Of a stretch of 64,000 nucleotides of DNA, positions 15,992 through 23,885 are shown piece by piece. The position numbers and the translations under genes were made by a program. Positions within the stretch are counted from its first letter, which is position 1. Each line of letters begins with the position of its first letter. Below the pieces are notes generated by a model. That model saw only the letters and a list, made by a program, of their open reading frames with translations. It had not been told where the DNA came from and did no database searches. This stretch comes from SHZI01 sp031409515 (GTDB lineage: Bacteria > Pseudomonadota > Gammaproteobacteria > Steroidobacterales > GCA-2729495): assembly GCA_031409515.1 (NCBI GenBank), contig JANNXJ010000025.1, forward strand, positions 1 through 64,000, in the 5' to 3' direction.

Positions 15992-17610
15992 CGGCTCATC
16001 CGCCTCGGCAGCTGCGGCTCCCCCACGCCCTGGCTGCGGAGGTAGTCGTCGTAGCCCCCGTGGAAGTCCACGATGCCGTCCGTCTTCATCTCGATCACCC
16101 GGGTGGCCAGTGAGCCCACGAACTCCCGGTCGTGGCTCACGAAGATCAGCGTGCCGGGATAGTTTTCCAGCGCCAGGTTGAGGGCCTCGATGGATTCCAT
16201 GTCCAGGTGATTAGTCGGCTCATCCATGAGGAGCACATTGGGCTTGAGGAGCATCACCTTGCCGAAGAGCAGGCGGCCTTCCTCGCCACCGGAAATCACC
16301 TTGACCGACTTCCGGCTCTCGTCCTTCGAAAACAGCATGCGGCCCAGCGTTGCCCTTAGCGCCTGTTCATCGTCAGTCTTCTGCTGCCACTGGCGAATCC
16401 AGTCGAAGAGCGTGAGGTCAGCGGCAAAGTCGTCACTCCGATCCTGGGGCACGTAACCCAGGGCAACGTTCTCGGACCACTTGATCGTGCCCTTCTCCGG
16501 CGCCAGCTCCTGCATCAGGCACTTCAACAACGTGGTCTTGCCGACGCCGTTCGCCCCGATGATCGCGATCCGCTCCCCTACCTCTACTTTGAGGTTGAGA
16601 CTCTTGAACAATGGCACCCCGTCGTAACCCTTGGTCAGGCCCTCGACCTCCACTGCCTGGCGGTAGAGCTTGCGGGCCTGGTCAAAGCGGATGAAGGGGC
16701 TCACCCGGCTCGAGGGCTTCACCTCCACCACCTCGATCTTCTCGATCTGGCGGGCTCGCGACGTTGCCTGCCGCGCCTTCGACGCGTTGGCAGAGAAGCG
16801 GCTGACGAAGGTCTGCAACTCGGCGATCTGGGCCTTCTTCTTGGCGTTGTCGGCCAGCAGGCGCTCCCGGGCCACCGTGGAGGCGGTCATGTACTGGTCG
16901 TAGTTGCCCGGATAGATGCGCAGCTCGCCGTAGTCCAGGTCCGCCATGTGGGTGCAGACGCTGTTCAGGAAGTGCCGGTCGTGGGAGATGATCACCATCG
17001 TGCAGTCCCGGGAGTTCAGCAGGTCCTCGACCCAGCGGATGGAATTGATGTCCAGGTTGTTGGTGGGCTCGTCGAGCAGCAGCACATCCGGATTGCCGAA
17101 CAGCGCCTGGGCGAGCAGCACGCGCAGTTTCCAGCCGGGCGCCACCTCGCTCATCAGCCCCGCATCCAGTTCCGGCGGAATGCCCACGCCGCGCAGGAGT
17201 TCGCTGGCCCGGGACTCAGCCGTGTAGCCGTCCATCTCGGCAAACTGGGTTTCCAGGTCGGCAACCCGCATGCCGTCTTCCTCGCTCATCTCCGGCAGGG
17301 AGTAGATCCGGTCCCGCTCCTGGCGCACCGGCCAGAGCTCCGCGTGGCCCATGATCACGGTGTCGATCACGGCAAACTCTTCAAAAGCGAACTGGTCCTG
17401 GCGCAACTTGCCGAGCCGAATCCCCGAATCCAGCGCCACGTTGCCCGCCGTGGGGACGAGATCGCCCCCGAGGATCTTCATGAAGGTGGATTTGCCACAG
17501 CCGTTGGCGCCGATAAGGCCGTAGCGATTGCCATCGCCGAACTTGGCCGAGACGTTCTCGAACAAGGGCTTGGCGCCGAACTGCATGGTGATGTTGGCCG
17601 TGGTAATCAA
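15988..17610 (-). CDS. ybiT: ABC-F family ATPase YbiT
   Basis: A 540-residue soluble ABC-F protein with two ATPase domains. Walker A motifs are GANGCGKST (residues 34-42) and GANGVGKTT in the second half; the two Walker B/D-loop motifs are LLLDEPTNNLD and LLMDEPTNHLD. The first signature is the degenerate MSEVAPGWKLR typical of YbiT, the second is ISGGEEGR. An inter-domain linker rich in Lys and Arg (ANASKARQATSRARQIEK) matches the ribosome-binding arm. The start is TTG at 17610 with AGGA about nine bases upstream; longer reading to 17913 is non-coding. ABC-F proteins act at the ribosomal E site to rescue or tune stalled translation. Confidence 0.92.
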   Translation of the reverse strand: MITTANITMQFGAKPLFENVSAKFGDGNRYGLIGANGCGKSTFMKILGGDLVPTAGNVALDSGIRLGKLRQDQFAFEEFAVIDTVIMGHAELWPVRQERDRIYSLPEMSEEDGMRVADLETQFAEMDGYTAESRASELLRGVGIPPELDAGLMSEVAPGWKLRVLLAQALFGNPDVLLLDEPTNNLDINSIRWVEDLLNSRDCTMVIISHDRHFLNSVCTHMADLDYGELRIYPGNYDQYMTASTVARERLLADNAKKKAQIAELQTFVSRFSANASKARQATSRARQIEKIEVVEVKPSSRVSPFIRFDQARKLYRQAVEVEGLTKGYDGVPLFKSLNLKVEVGERIAIIGANGVGKTTLLKCLMQELAPEKGTIKWSENVALGYVPQDRSDDFAADLTLFDWIRQWQQKTDDEQALRATLGRMLFSKDESRKSVKVISGGEEGRLLFGKVMLLKPNVLLMDEPTNHLDMESIEALNLALENYPGTLIFVSHDREFVGSLATRVIEMKTDGIVDFHGGYDDYLRSQGVGEPQLPRRMSR

Positions 17611-17676
17611 GGGGGCAATCCTGAGACAGAGGGGGGGTGGGACCGGGTGGGAGATGCTACACGCTAGAATCCCCCC

Positions 17677-18312
17677 ATGACCATGCGACTTTTCGACTTC
17701 GACAGGGCGCCAAACCCCCGGCGGGTCCGTATCTTCCTGGCAGAGAAGCAGCTCCGGATCCCCCGGGTAAACGTCAACCTGTTCCGCATGGAACAGCTGT
17801 CCCCGGAATTCATGGCCATCAACCCGGGCGGCACGGTGCCGGTGCTGGAAACCGACGACGGCACCTACCTCACCGAGTGTCTCGCCATCTGCCGCTATCT
17901 CGAGTTCCTGCAACCGGAACCGCGGCTGTTTGGCGGCACGCCACGCCAGGAAGCCCTCACCCTCATGTGGACGAACATCGTGGAGAACGAGGGCCTGCCA
18001 GCGGTCGCCGAGGTACTGCGCAACCTCTCACCCGGGTTCAGGGACCACGTGTTTCCGGGGCCAGTACCCTACCCGCAGATTCCGGCACTCGTCCCGCGGG
18101 GCCGGCAACGGACGGAGCAGTTCTTTGACCGGGTAGCGCAGCAGCTGCAGCACCACCAGTACCTGGCCGGTGGCGAGTTCTCGTTTGCCGACATCAGCCT
18201 GTTCGTGACTGCGGAATTCGCCGGCTGGGTCGAGATCCAGCCGCTGCAGAAGAGGCCGGCCCTCCAGCGCTGGTACGAGCGGGTGGCGTCTCGGCAGAGC
18301 GTCGGGGCCTAG
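17677..18312 (+). CDS. Glutathione S-transferase
   Basis: A 211-residue two-domain GST. The thioredoxin-like N-terminal domain has the conserved cis-Pro region GGTVPVLE and the glutathione-binding TECLAICRYLE segment; the alpha-helical C-terminal domain has the N-capping motif FSFADISLFVTAEF. The catalytic residue near the N-terminus (FDFDRAPNPRRV) is not a clear Ser, Cys or Tyr. It is divergent from ybiT across 66 bases. Substrate unknown. Confidence 0.9.
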   Translation: MTMRLFDFDRAPNPRRVRIFLAEKQLRIPRVNVNLFRMEQLSPEFMAINPGGTVPVLETDDGTYLTECLAICRYLEFLQPEPRLFGGTPRQEALTLMWTNIVENEGLPAVAEVLRNLSPGFRDHVFPGPVPYPQIPALVPRGRQRTEQFFDRVAQQLQHHQYLAGGEFSFADISLFVTAEFAGWVEIQPLQKRPALQRWYERVASRQSVGA

Positions 18313-18659
18313 CAGCTGCTCCAGGGCAAGTCTGCGTCAGTGCCCGTCAGTGCTTCCTGAGCCCGGCGCAGTTTACGGCGGGCCCGAAACACGTCCTGCC
18401 TTGCCAGAGCCTCAAGCCAGGTGTCCAGGCCGGCATCAAGCTGGAGTAGCGCCTCCCGGGCGGCCCGCAACTCAGCAACACCTTCGAGCCAGTCTTTCTC
18501 GTGCACTGGATCGGACGGGCTGACCGCCGGCCCGGCAACAGCGGGTGCGCGGACCGGGCGGGAGGCAACGACCGGCTGCCGGCGGGGCGCCGGCCGGCGC
18601 CAGGGCCGGGCCCAGGCGACTGCGGCGGTCCAGGGTTCCGTGCTGGGTGCCAGTTCCAT
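18309..18659 (-). CDS. Hypothetical Arg/Ala-rich protein
   Basis: A possible 116-residue protein. The N-terminal half is low-complexity, rich in Ala, Arg, Pro and Val; the C-terminal half (EKDWLEGVAELRAAREALLQLDAGLDTWLEALARQ) looks helical. The ATG at 18659 has GAGGTG upstream, while an in-frame start at 18782 is less convincing. It overlaps the GST stop by four bases on the opposite strand. I do not recognise a family and the frame could be a GC-rich artefact. Confidence 0.4.
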   Translation of the reverse strand: MELAPSTEPWTAAVAWARPWRRPAPRRQPVVASRPVRAPAVAGPAVSPSDPVHEKDWLEGVAELRAAREALLQLDAGLDTWLEALARQDVFRARRKLRRAQEALTGTDADLPWSSC

Positions 18660-18813
18660 CTCACACCTCGATAAAGAGAAGACAGGAACGCTTTTGCACG
18701 AGTCGTGCCAGACCGGAAGGGCCCGGTTCTTCAGGGCTGGCGCCGTCCGGGTCCGGAACCGCGCACCAAACTGGGGCGCCACCGCAGAGCGGCAGTCCCG
18801 ATCCGGTGCGTCT

Positions 18814-19296
18814 TCACAGGATGAGCGCGCCGAGGAACAGCCCGATCATCACGAAAGCGATCACCACTTTCCCCACCAGCCCGGCCATGAGGCCCAGCCA
18901 GGTGGCGATACCCACCCGCACGGCGCGCTGGTGATCCCGCTGCGCGAGGTACTCACCGGCCGCCGCGCCCAGGAGCGGCATGAACAGCACGCCGACCAGG
19001 CCCAGGAACAGGCCGGCCAGGGTGCCCAGGGCGGCGCCGATGATGGCCTGGCGGCTGGCTCCGGCCTTGCGGGCACCCAGCAGGCCGGCCACATAGTCCA
19101 GGGCCCAGGCCACCAGGGCGAGTACCCCGACGATGACCACGACGCCGACGCCCACCCGGGTGAAGTCGTCGGTCCAGGCACCGAGCACTATGCCTGCGAG
19201 CACAAAGAGGGTACCGGGCAGTGCCGGCAACACCGTGCCTGCCAGGCCGAGAATTATCAGGGCGACGCTGAGGAACCAGAGAAGTGCATCGGCCAC
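18814..19296 (-). CDS. DUF456 family membrane protein
   Basis: A 160-residue protein, almost entirely hydrophobic, with a Gly-rich pattern (GLAGTVLPALPGT, ALGTLAGLFLGLVGVLFMPLLGAAAGEYL) diagnostic of DUF456. Four to five membrane helices are likely. Function unknown. It lies 14 bases downstream of the DUF4337 gene, so the two are probably co-transcribed. Confidence 0.85.
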   Translation of the reverse strand: MADALLWFLSVALIILGLAGTVLPALPGTLFVLAGIVLGAWTDDFTRVGVGVVVIVGVLALVAWALDYVAGLLGARKAGASRQAIIGAALGTLAGLFLGLVGVLFMPLLGAAAGEYLAQRDHQRAVRVGIATWLGLMAGLVGKVVIAFVMIGLFLGALIL

Positions 19297-19310
19297 GTCG
19301 GACCCGTCCG

Positions 19311-19886
19311 TCAGATCTGCAGCCAGGCCAGCAGACCAATCACAATTCCGACGCCGCCCAGACGGATGACGCCGTAGACGAGCCAGCGGCGCCGGGTGAG
19401 CAACGCGATGGCGGCCATGGCGATGGAAATCTGCAGCACCGTCGTGGCCTGGGACCAGCGGTGATGCCGACGCAACTGCTCGTCGCTCGCCACGTCCAGG
19501 GCGATGGCCTCGGCGTCGAGCCCGGCAGCAACGCCCCCGAGCGTCTGCACCTCGGCCGCATGCCGCTCCACCTCGCCCTGAAAGTACGCCTTCCTGGCGT
19601 CCGGAACCAGCTCAAGAGCGACCTCGGCAAGATCCTGCCCGGCGCTGGCTGTCTGCAACGCCGCCCACTTGCTCTCGGCCTCTGTGCGGCAAATGGAGGC
19701 CTCGTTCTCCAGGCGCAGAGCCTCGGACTCCGTCGCCCCGCTCATGAAAGAGAAGATCGCCCCGATGGTGGCAAGAATTGCCGTCGCTACCGCCAGCTTC
19801 CCGCCGAAGCTGTCGATGGACCCCGACGCCGCGTGTTCCAGCGCGTGGTCGTGAGGACCGTGAACGTGCATGCCATGGCCGGACAT
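19311..19886 (-). CDS. DUF4337 family membrane protein
   Basis: A 191-residue protein with a His-rich N-terminus (GHGMHVHGPHDHALEH), a membrane helix at about residues 30-50, a helical, probably cytoplasmic or periplasmic middle section, and two C-terminal helices (residues 138-190). This order matches DUF4337 proteins. Function unknown. It precedes the DUF456 gene and follows the TPR-oxygenase gene by 11 bases on the same strand. Confidence 0.75.
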   Translation of the reverse strand: MSGHGMHVHGPHDHALEHAASGSIDSFGGKLAVATAILATIGAIFSFMSGATESEALRLENEASICRTEAESKWAALQTASAGQDLAEVALELVPDARKAYFQGEVERHAAEVQTLGGVAAGLDAEAIALDVASDEQLRRHHRWSQATTVLQISIAMAAIALLTRRRWLVYGVIRLGGVGIVIGLLAWLQI

Positions 19887-19897
19887 CTCTGGAATTC

Positions 19898-21424
19898 CTA
19901 GGTTGCTGGCGTGTGTGCCGAAGGCATTACATCAAAAGCCACGCTGATCCGTTCTCCCGGCTGAGCAAAGGGCAGTGTGCGATGCCAGAACCAGGAGGGG
20001 AACACCACGAGCCGCCCGGGCGTCGCGCTCACCCGGCGCCGGTCCGGTTCTGTCTGGAAGGGGATGCGGGCGGGTGGCTCACCGAACTCCAGAGCGCCGT
20101 CATCACCCAGTCCCGGCGGTACCGTCACGTAGTAGACGCCACTCAGCCAGGCGAGCGGGTGCAGGTGAGGCAGCTGGTGGCCTCCAGTGCCGAGCAGCGT
20201 GCCCCAGATCCGCAGCGTCCAGCGGTCCGCGGCCCAGGCCATGACGGGATGCCGGCCAAAGCCCTCCCGGTGTAATTCTGCGATCACCCGACCCAGCTCC
20301 GCATTCAGCGCGTCCCGGAACGCACCGAGCGCCGGCGACGAGTCCGGATCCAGCTCGCCGGTCTGGGCGCCACCCCGGGTCGCTTTGCTCAGCGGACTCG
20401 CCAGCAGGGAGGAATCCGCCCGCAGCAGGGCCGCGAGCCGGGCATTGAAGTCCGCGTGGTCGGTGTAGCCGCGGGGAACAGGCAGCTCGCGAATGCGCAC
20501 CAGTCTTGCCAGGTCGACAAGCTCCCGGGCCGCGTCGGACTGGCCGGCGTCCCGCAGCGCGACCCCGCGGGAGGCGAGCACCAGCCGTTCACCCGGATGG
20601 CGCTGCAGAAAGTCCTCACTGAGGCGCAGCGCCTCGGCACTGCGGCCGGCTGCCGACAGCAGCGCGATGAGATCGGCAGTGGCCCGCGCGTTGTCCGGGT
20701 TGACGCGCACTGCCGTGTTCAGCGCTGCCCTGGCTTCCACTGCCTGGCCGAGCTGCTGATGGGCCAGACCCAGGTTGATGAGCGCCATGTCGTCGGGTCC
20801 GGTCGCAAGAGCGGCTTCGAGCAGCGGCAGGGCAGCGGCGTACTGGCCGAGGCCCACGAGCACCGCACCCTTGGTGGCCAGCAGCTCCGGGCGGTCCGGG
20901 AACCCGGCCAGCCCGAGGTCGCACTCGGCCACTGCTTCCTCGCCCCGGCCGGCCTCGACCAGCGTGGTGGCCAGATTGCAGCGCACCTCCAGATCGTCAG
21001 GGTCGATCTCAAGCACCCGCCGGTGGCAGGCGATGGATTCTTGTATGTGCCCCCGGTACTGCAGCAGCGCGCCGAGATTGGCGAGCGCCTTGCGGTCGTC
21101 GGGGTCCCGGGCCAGGGCCTTGCGGAAGGCGGCCTCGGCCAGGTGCAGATAGCCGCTGGCCAGATAGCTCAGGCCCAGTTCCGCGGCGGGCTCGGGATCC
21201 AGCGGCGCCGCGTCGGTGGCCCTGCGCAGCAGCTTGAGCGAACGTTCGAGATCGCCCAGGTCCCTGGCCAGGATGCCCTGAAGACGGAGCGCCTGGGGCT
21301 GGGACGGCTCGGCGCGCAGGACGGCGGAGTACTGCGCGTCCGCCTCCTGCACCCGGCCCGCCCGGTGCAGGGCCATGGCCTGGCGCAGCAGTTCGCTGGT
21401 GGAATTGTCAGTTGCCCCGGGCAT
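19898..21424 (-). CDS. TPR protein with C-terminal 2OG-Fe(II) oxygenase domain
   Basis: A 508-residue fusion. Residues 10-300 hold about eight tetratricopeptide repeats (for example ALANLGALLQYRGHIQESIACHRRVLEIDPDD). Residues 380-505 form a putative 2-oxoglutarate/Fe(II) oxygenase of the PF13759 type: an iron ligand pair around QLPHLHP, the distal His in FPSWFWHRTLPF and an Arg in GERISVAFDV that should bind 2-oxoglutarate. The domain pairing suggests protein hydroxylation with the TPRs recruiting the substrate. The gene is divergent from brnT. Confidence 0.82.
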   Translation of the reverse strand: MPGATDNSTSELLRQAMALHRAGRVQEADAQYSAVLRAEPSQPQALRLQGILARDLGDLERSLKLLRRATDAAPLDPEPAAELGLSYLASGYLHLAEAAFRKALARDPDDRKALANLGALLQYRGHIQESIACHRRVLEIDPDDLEVRCNLATTLVEAGRGEEAVAECDLGLAGFPDRPELLATKGAVLVGLGQYAAALPLLEAALATGPDDMALINLGLAHQQLGQAVEARAALNTAVRVNPDNARATADLIALLSAAGRSAEALRLSEDFLQRHPGERLVLASRGVALRDAGQSDAARELVDLARLVRIRELPVPRGYTDHADFNARLAALLRADSSLLASPLSKATRGGAQTGELDPDSSPALGAFRDALNAELGRVIAELHREGFGRHPVMAWAADRWTLRIWGTLLGTGGHQLPHLHPLAWLSGVYYVTVPPGLGDDGALEFGEPPARIPFQTEPDRRRVSATPGRLVVFPSWFWHRTLPFAQPGERISVAFDVMPSAHTPAT

Positions 21425-21524
21425 TTACCAGGAGGTTCGCGATTTCCGTTGGCTCAAATGCAGGCCAACGGTGCAGATTTGCGCGTTCATGTGTCGCTCC
21501 TCATCACCTACATTTGTCGCTACA

Positions 21525-21800
21525 ATGGAATTCGAATGGGATGAAGGCAAGCGTCGGTCCAACCTCCGGAAGCACGGGATCGATTTCGCCGACTCGGAAG
21601 CCATCTTTTCGGGTCCAACGAAGTCAATCCTCGACGACCGATTCGACTATGGAGAAGAACGCGTACAGACGTTTGGCCTGCTCCACGAATGGGTAGTGGT
21701 GGTCACCCACACGGAGACTGCCGAAAGAATCCGCGTGATATCAATACGCAAAGCGACCGGACATGAGCAAGCCCTCTTCTTCAAAGGCATCCATGACTAA
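21525..21800 (+). CDS. brnT: BrnT family toxin
   Basis: A 91-residue protein: FEWDEGKRRSNLRKHGIDF at the N-terminus and RVISIRKATGHEQALFF at the C-terminus are the BrnT hallmarks. BrnT is a RelE-fold ribonuclease that inhibits translation. The ATG at 21525 is preferred because it begins the conserved motif. There is no clear ribosome binding site; instead TTGTCGCTACAA overlaps the start region and may be an operator or promoter element. The antitoxin gene overlaps the 3' end. The module appears intact. Confidence 0.9.
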   Translation: MEFEWDEGKRRSNLRKHGIDFADSEAIFSGPTKSILDDRFDYGEERVQTFGLLHEWVVVVTHTETAERIRVISIRKATGHEQALFFKGIHD

Positions 21801-22047
21801 CCTCAAGCGCCTGCGCGCACTCCGGGACAAGGACATTGACCTGTCGGAGAACCCGGAAGTGACGCCGGAGATGTTCGCGAAAGCCATCGTCCGTCGTGGA
21901 CTCGTGACTGCACCACCCAAGGAGCAGGTTACGTTACGACTCGATGAGGACGTCCTCAAGTGGTTCCGCTCACAGGGCAAGGGCTATCAGACGCAGATCA
22001 ATGCCCTGTTGCGTGCCTACGTAGACGCACGCCGCAACAAGCGCTGA
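21763..22047 (+). CDS. brnA: BrnA family antitoxin
   Basis: A 94-residue antitoxin with the family patterns DKDIDLSENPEVTPEMF and the ribbon-helix-helix-like end VTLRLDEDVLKWFRSQGKGYQTQINALLRAY. It neutralises BrnT and represses the operon. It starts inside brnT in another frame. An alternative ATG at 21793 has AAAGG five bases upstream and would give 84 residues, so the real start is uncertain. The Gly-Lys-Gly-Tyr-Gln-Thr motif is typical of intact BrnA. Confidence 0.9.
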   Translation: MSKPSSSKASMTNLKRLRALRDKDIDLSENPEVTPEMFAKAIVRRGLVTAPPKEQVTLRLDEDVLKWFRSQGKGYQTQINALLRAYVDARRNKR

Positions 22048-22060
22048 CCTGGGGACCGGC

Positions 22061-22579
22061 CTAGCCCTGGCGCAGCCATTTCTGCTTCGCACCAAAGCCC
22101 AGCTTCCACAGCCAGGTTTCCGTGTAGAGGATCCGCTCGGGAACCACCTTCAGCACCTGCCGCTCAAAGGGCTTGCTGGTATCCATGGCGAGATCGCTCA
22201 TCCACTCGTGCCAGCGGAAGATCTGCATCCCCCGGTCCCAGCCGGGCGCGTGGGGCTCAATGAGGTGGGCCGTGCCAAAGATCTGGGCGCCCCGGGCGCT
22301 GTGCCAGCCGTGATACGCGCCGTGCACCGCGACCGAGATGCGGGGATCCCGCTGCAGTGCTTTGACTTTTGGCGTGCCGGGGTCGGGCAGCATGTAGAGA
22401 TCCAGCCCGTCGGCATAGAACTCGATGGGGCTGGCGATGGGCTGGCCCTTCGCCGTCACCGTGGCCATCACGCACATGTTGGAGACGCCGAGCAGCTGCT
22501 GGATGCGGTCTTCCAGCTGGTCGCGGGGCAGTTCAGTGAGGGGCCAGGGTGGCTCGACCCAGCGATAGGCGGTGCTCAT
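22061..22579 (-). CDS. Pyridoxamine 5'-phosphate oxidase-like FMN protein
   Basis: A 172-residue split-barrel flavin-binding protein. Residues 30-60 (CVMATVTAKGQPIASPIEFYADG) and 65-90 (YMLPDPGTPKVKALQRDPRISVAV) match the PNPOx-like fold. Family members reduce small substrates with F420 or FMN, or bind haem. The ATG has AAGGAG eight bases upstream. It is divergent from the DUF2796 gene, with only 32 bases between the two start codons. Substrate unknown. Confidence 0.8.
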   Translation of the reverse strand: MSTAYRWVEPPWPLTELPRDQLEDRIQQLLGVSNMCVMATVTAKGQPIASPIEFYADGLDLYMLPDPGTPKVKALQRDPRISVAVHGAYHGWHSARGAQIFGTAHLIEPHAPGWDRGMQIFRWHEWMSDLAMDTSKPFERQVLKVVPERILYTETWLWKLGFGAKQKWLRQG

Positions 22580-22611
22580 GGGGATTCTCCTTGCAGTGCT
22601 ATAGTCATTTT

Positions 22612-23184
22612 ATGCTGACACCACGCCGTGATCGACGGCTGATCATCGGGCGGGTTGTCCATTTCGTGTTGTTCCCGCTCATCACCGCCGCAGCCAGCAC
22701 AACCGGACTGCTGGCGGAAACCCGTTCTGCCGGGAAGCACGAGCACGGCAACAGCAGCCTGAGCATCGCCGTCGATGGCAACGAGATGGCCATCGACCTG
22801 GACGGCCCGGCAGATAACCTCATCGGCTTCGAACACAAGCCTTCCACCCCCGAGCAGAAAGCCGTGCTGGCAAAGGCGCTGGACGTGCTGCGGGTTGGCG
22901 ACGCCCTGTTCCTGACGCCGGCGGAGGCCAACTGCCGGATGGTTTCGGCAGCGGTATCGCCCCCGGAGTTTGGCGCCGACGGGCACTCGGACCTGGAAGC
23001 GTCCTGGGAGTTCCGGTGCGGGAATCCCGGAGCATTGCAGTGGGTGGATGTGCAGCTGATGGCGAAGTTCCCGGGCATCGCGAAGCTGGCCACCGGCATC
23101 GTGACGCCCGCGGGCCAGAAGGCGGTCGTCCTGACTCCCGGCACAACCCGGGCTCTGCTGCCGCGGCCGGCGCCCGGGAAGTGA
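22612..23184 (+). CDS. DUF2796 / ZrgA-like periplasmic protein
   Basis: A 190-residue secreted protein with a signal peptide (hydrophobic stretch to roughly residue 36) and a His-containing start of the mature region (GKHEHG). The DUF2796 pattern continues as IDLDGPADNLIGFEH and a C-terminal LTPGTTRALLPRP. In Vibrio cholerae the DUF2796 protein ZrgA belongs to the zinc-linked zrgABCDE system. Here it is the first gene of a tight four-gene run: its TGA overlaps the GTG start of the ABC ATPase. A zinc-binding role is inference from family and context. Confidence 0.8.
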   Translation: MLTPRRDRRLIIGRVVHFVLFPLITAAASTTGLLAETRSAGKHEHGNSSLSIAVDGNEMAIDLDGPADNLIGFEHKPSTPEQKAVLAKALDVLRVGDALFLTPAEANCRMVSAAVSPPEFGADGHSDLEASWEFRCGNPGALQWVDVQLMAKFPGIAKLATGIVTPAGQKAVVLTPGTTRALLPRPAPGK

Positions 23185-23885
23185 GCCTCGTGGAACTCCG
23201 GGACGTGAGCTTTGGCTGGCGAACCGGCCAGCCACTGCTGCAGATACCCGCCTTCGATGTGGCCGCCGGTGAACGGGTTTTTATCAGCGGACCCAGCGGC
23301 AGCGGCAAGAGTACCCTGCTGGGACTGATCGGCGGCGTGCTGACGCCCACCAGCGGCACCGTCCGCGTCCTCGGGGAGTCGCTGGGCGCGCTCCGTGCGG
23401 CCCGCCGGGATGCCCTGCGGGTTGACCGCATCGGCTTCATCTTCCAGATGTTCAACCTGCTGCCCTACCTGTCGGTGCGGGACAACGTGGCCCTGCCCTG
23501 CCGGTTCTCCCCCCGGCGCCGGGAGCGGGCCACGGCCGGGGGCCTGGAGCTGCGGCTCGAAGCTGAGCGCCTGCTGGGCCGGCTGGGCCTCGCTGACGCC
23601 GGGTTGCTGGACCGCCGGGTGACAGAGCTCAGCATTGGCCAGCAGCAGCGGGTGGCAGCCGCGCGGGCGCTGATTGGCAAACCCGAGCTGCTGATCGCCG
23701 ACGAGCCCACCTCCTCCCTAGACGCCGATGCCCGGGCCAGCTTTCTCGAGCTGCTCATGACGGAATGCAGGACCGCCGGCAGCGCCATCGTCTTTGTCAG
23801 CCACGACCGGTCCCTGGCCGCACGGTTCGACCGGCAGGTCGACCTGCTGGCGCTGAACCAGCTGGCAGGCCAGCGCGCCGCATGA
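23181..23885 (+). CDS. ABC transporter ATP-binding protein
   Basis: A 234-residue ABC ATPase of the LolD/MacB-like class. Walker A GPSGSGKST is at residues 37-45, the Q-loop is FIFQMFNLLPYLSV, the signature is LSIGQQQRV and Walker B is LLIADEPTSSLD. The GTG start (23181) overlaps the stop of the DUF2796 gene; the open frame before it is not coding. It partners with the FtsX-like permease immediately downstream, whose ATG overlaps its stop by four bases. Likely part of a zrg-like metal-linked export or uptake system. Confidence 0.88.
   Translation: MSLVELRDVSFGWRTGQPLLQIPAFDVAAGERVFISGPSGSGKSTLLGLIGGVLTPTSGTVRVLGESLGALRAARRDALRVDRIGFIFQMFNLLPYLSVRDNVALPCRFSPRRRERATAGGLELRLEAERLLGRLGLADAGLLDRRVTELSIGQQQRVAAARALIGKPELLIADEPTSSLDADARASFLELLMTECRTAGSAIVFVSHDRSLAARFDRQVDLLALNQLAGQRAA

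Noticed and set aside
21521..21526. TACAAT as the -10 box of brnT
   Set aside because: It overlaps the ATG start, which would place the transcription start inside the gene; more likely part of an operator-like TTGT...ACAA or coincidence.
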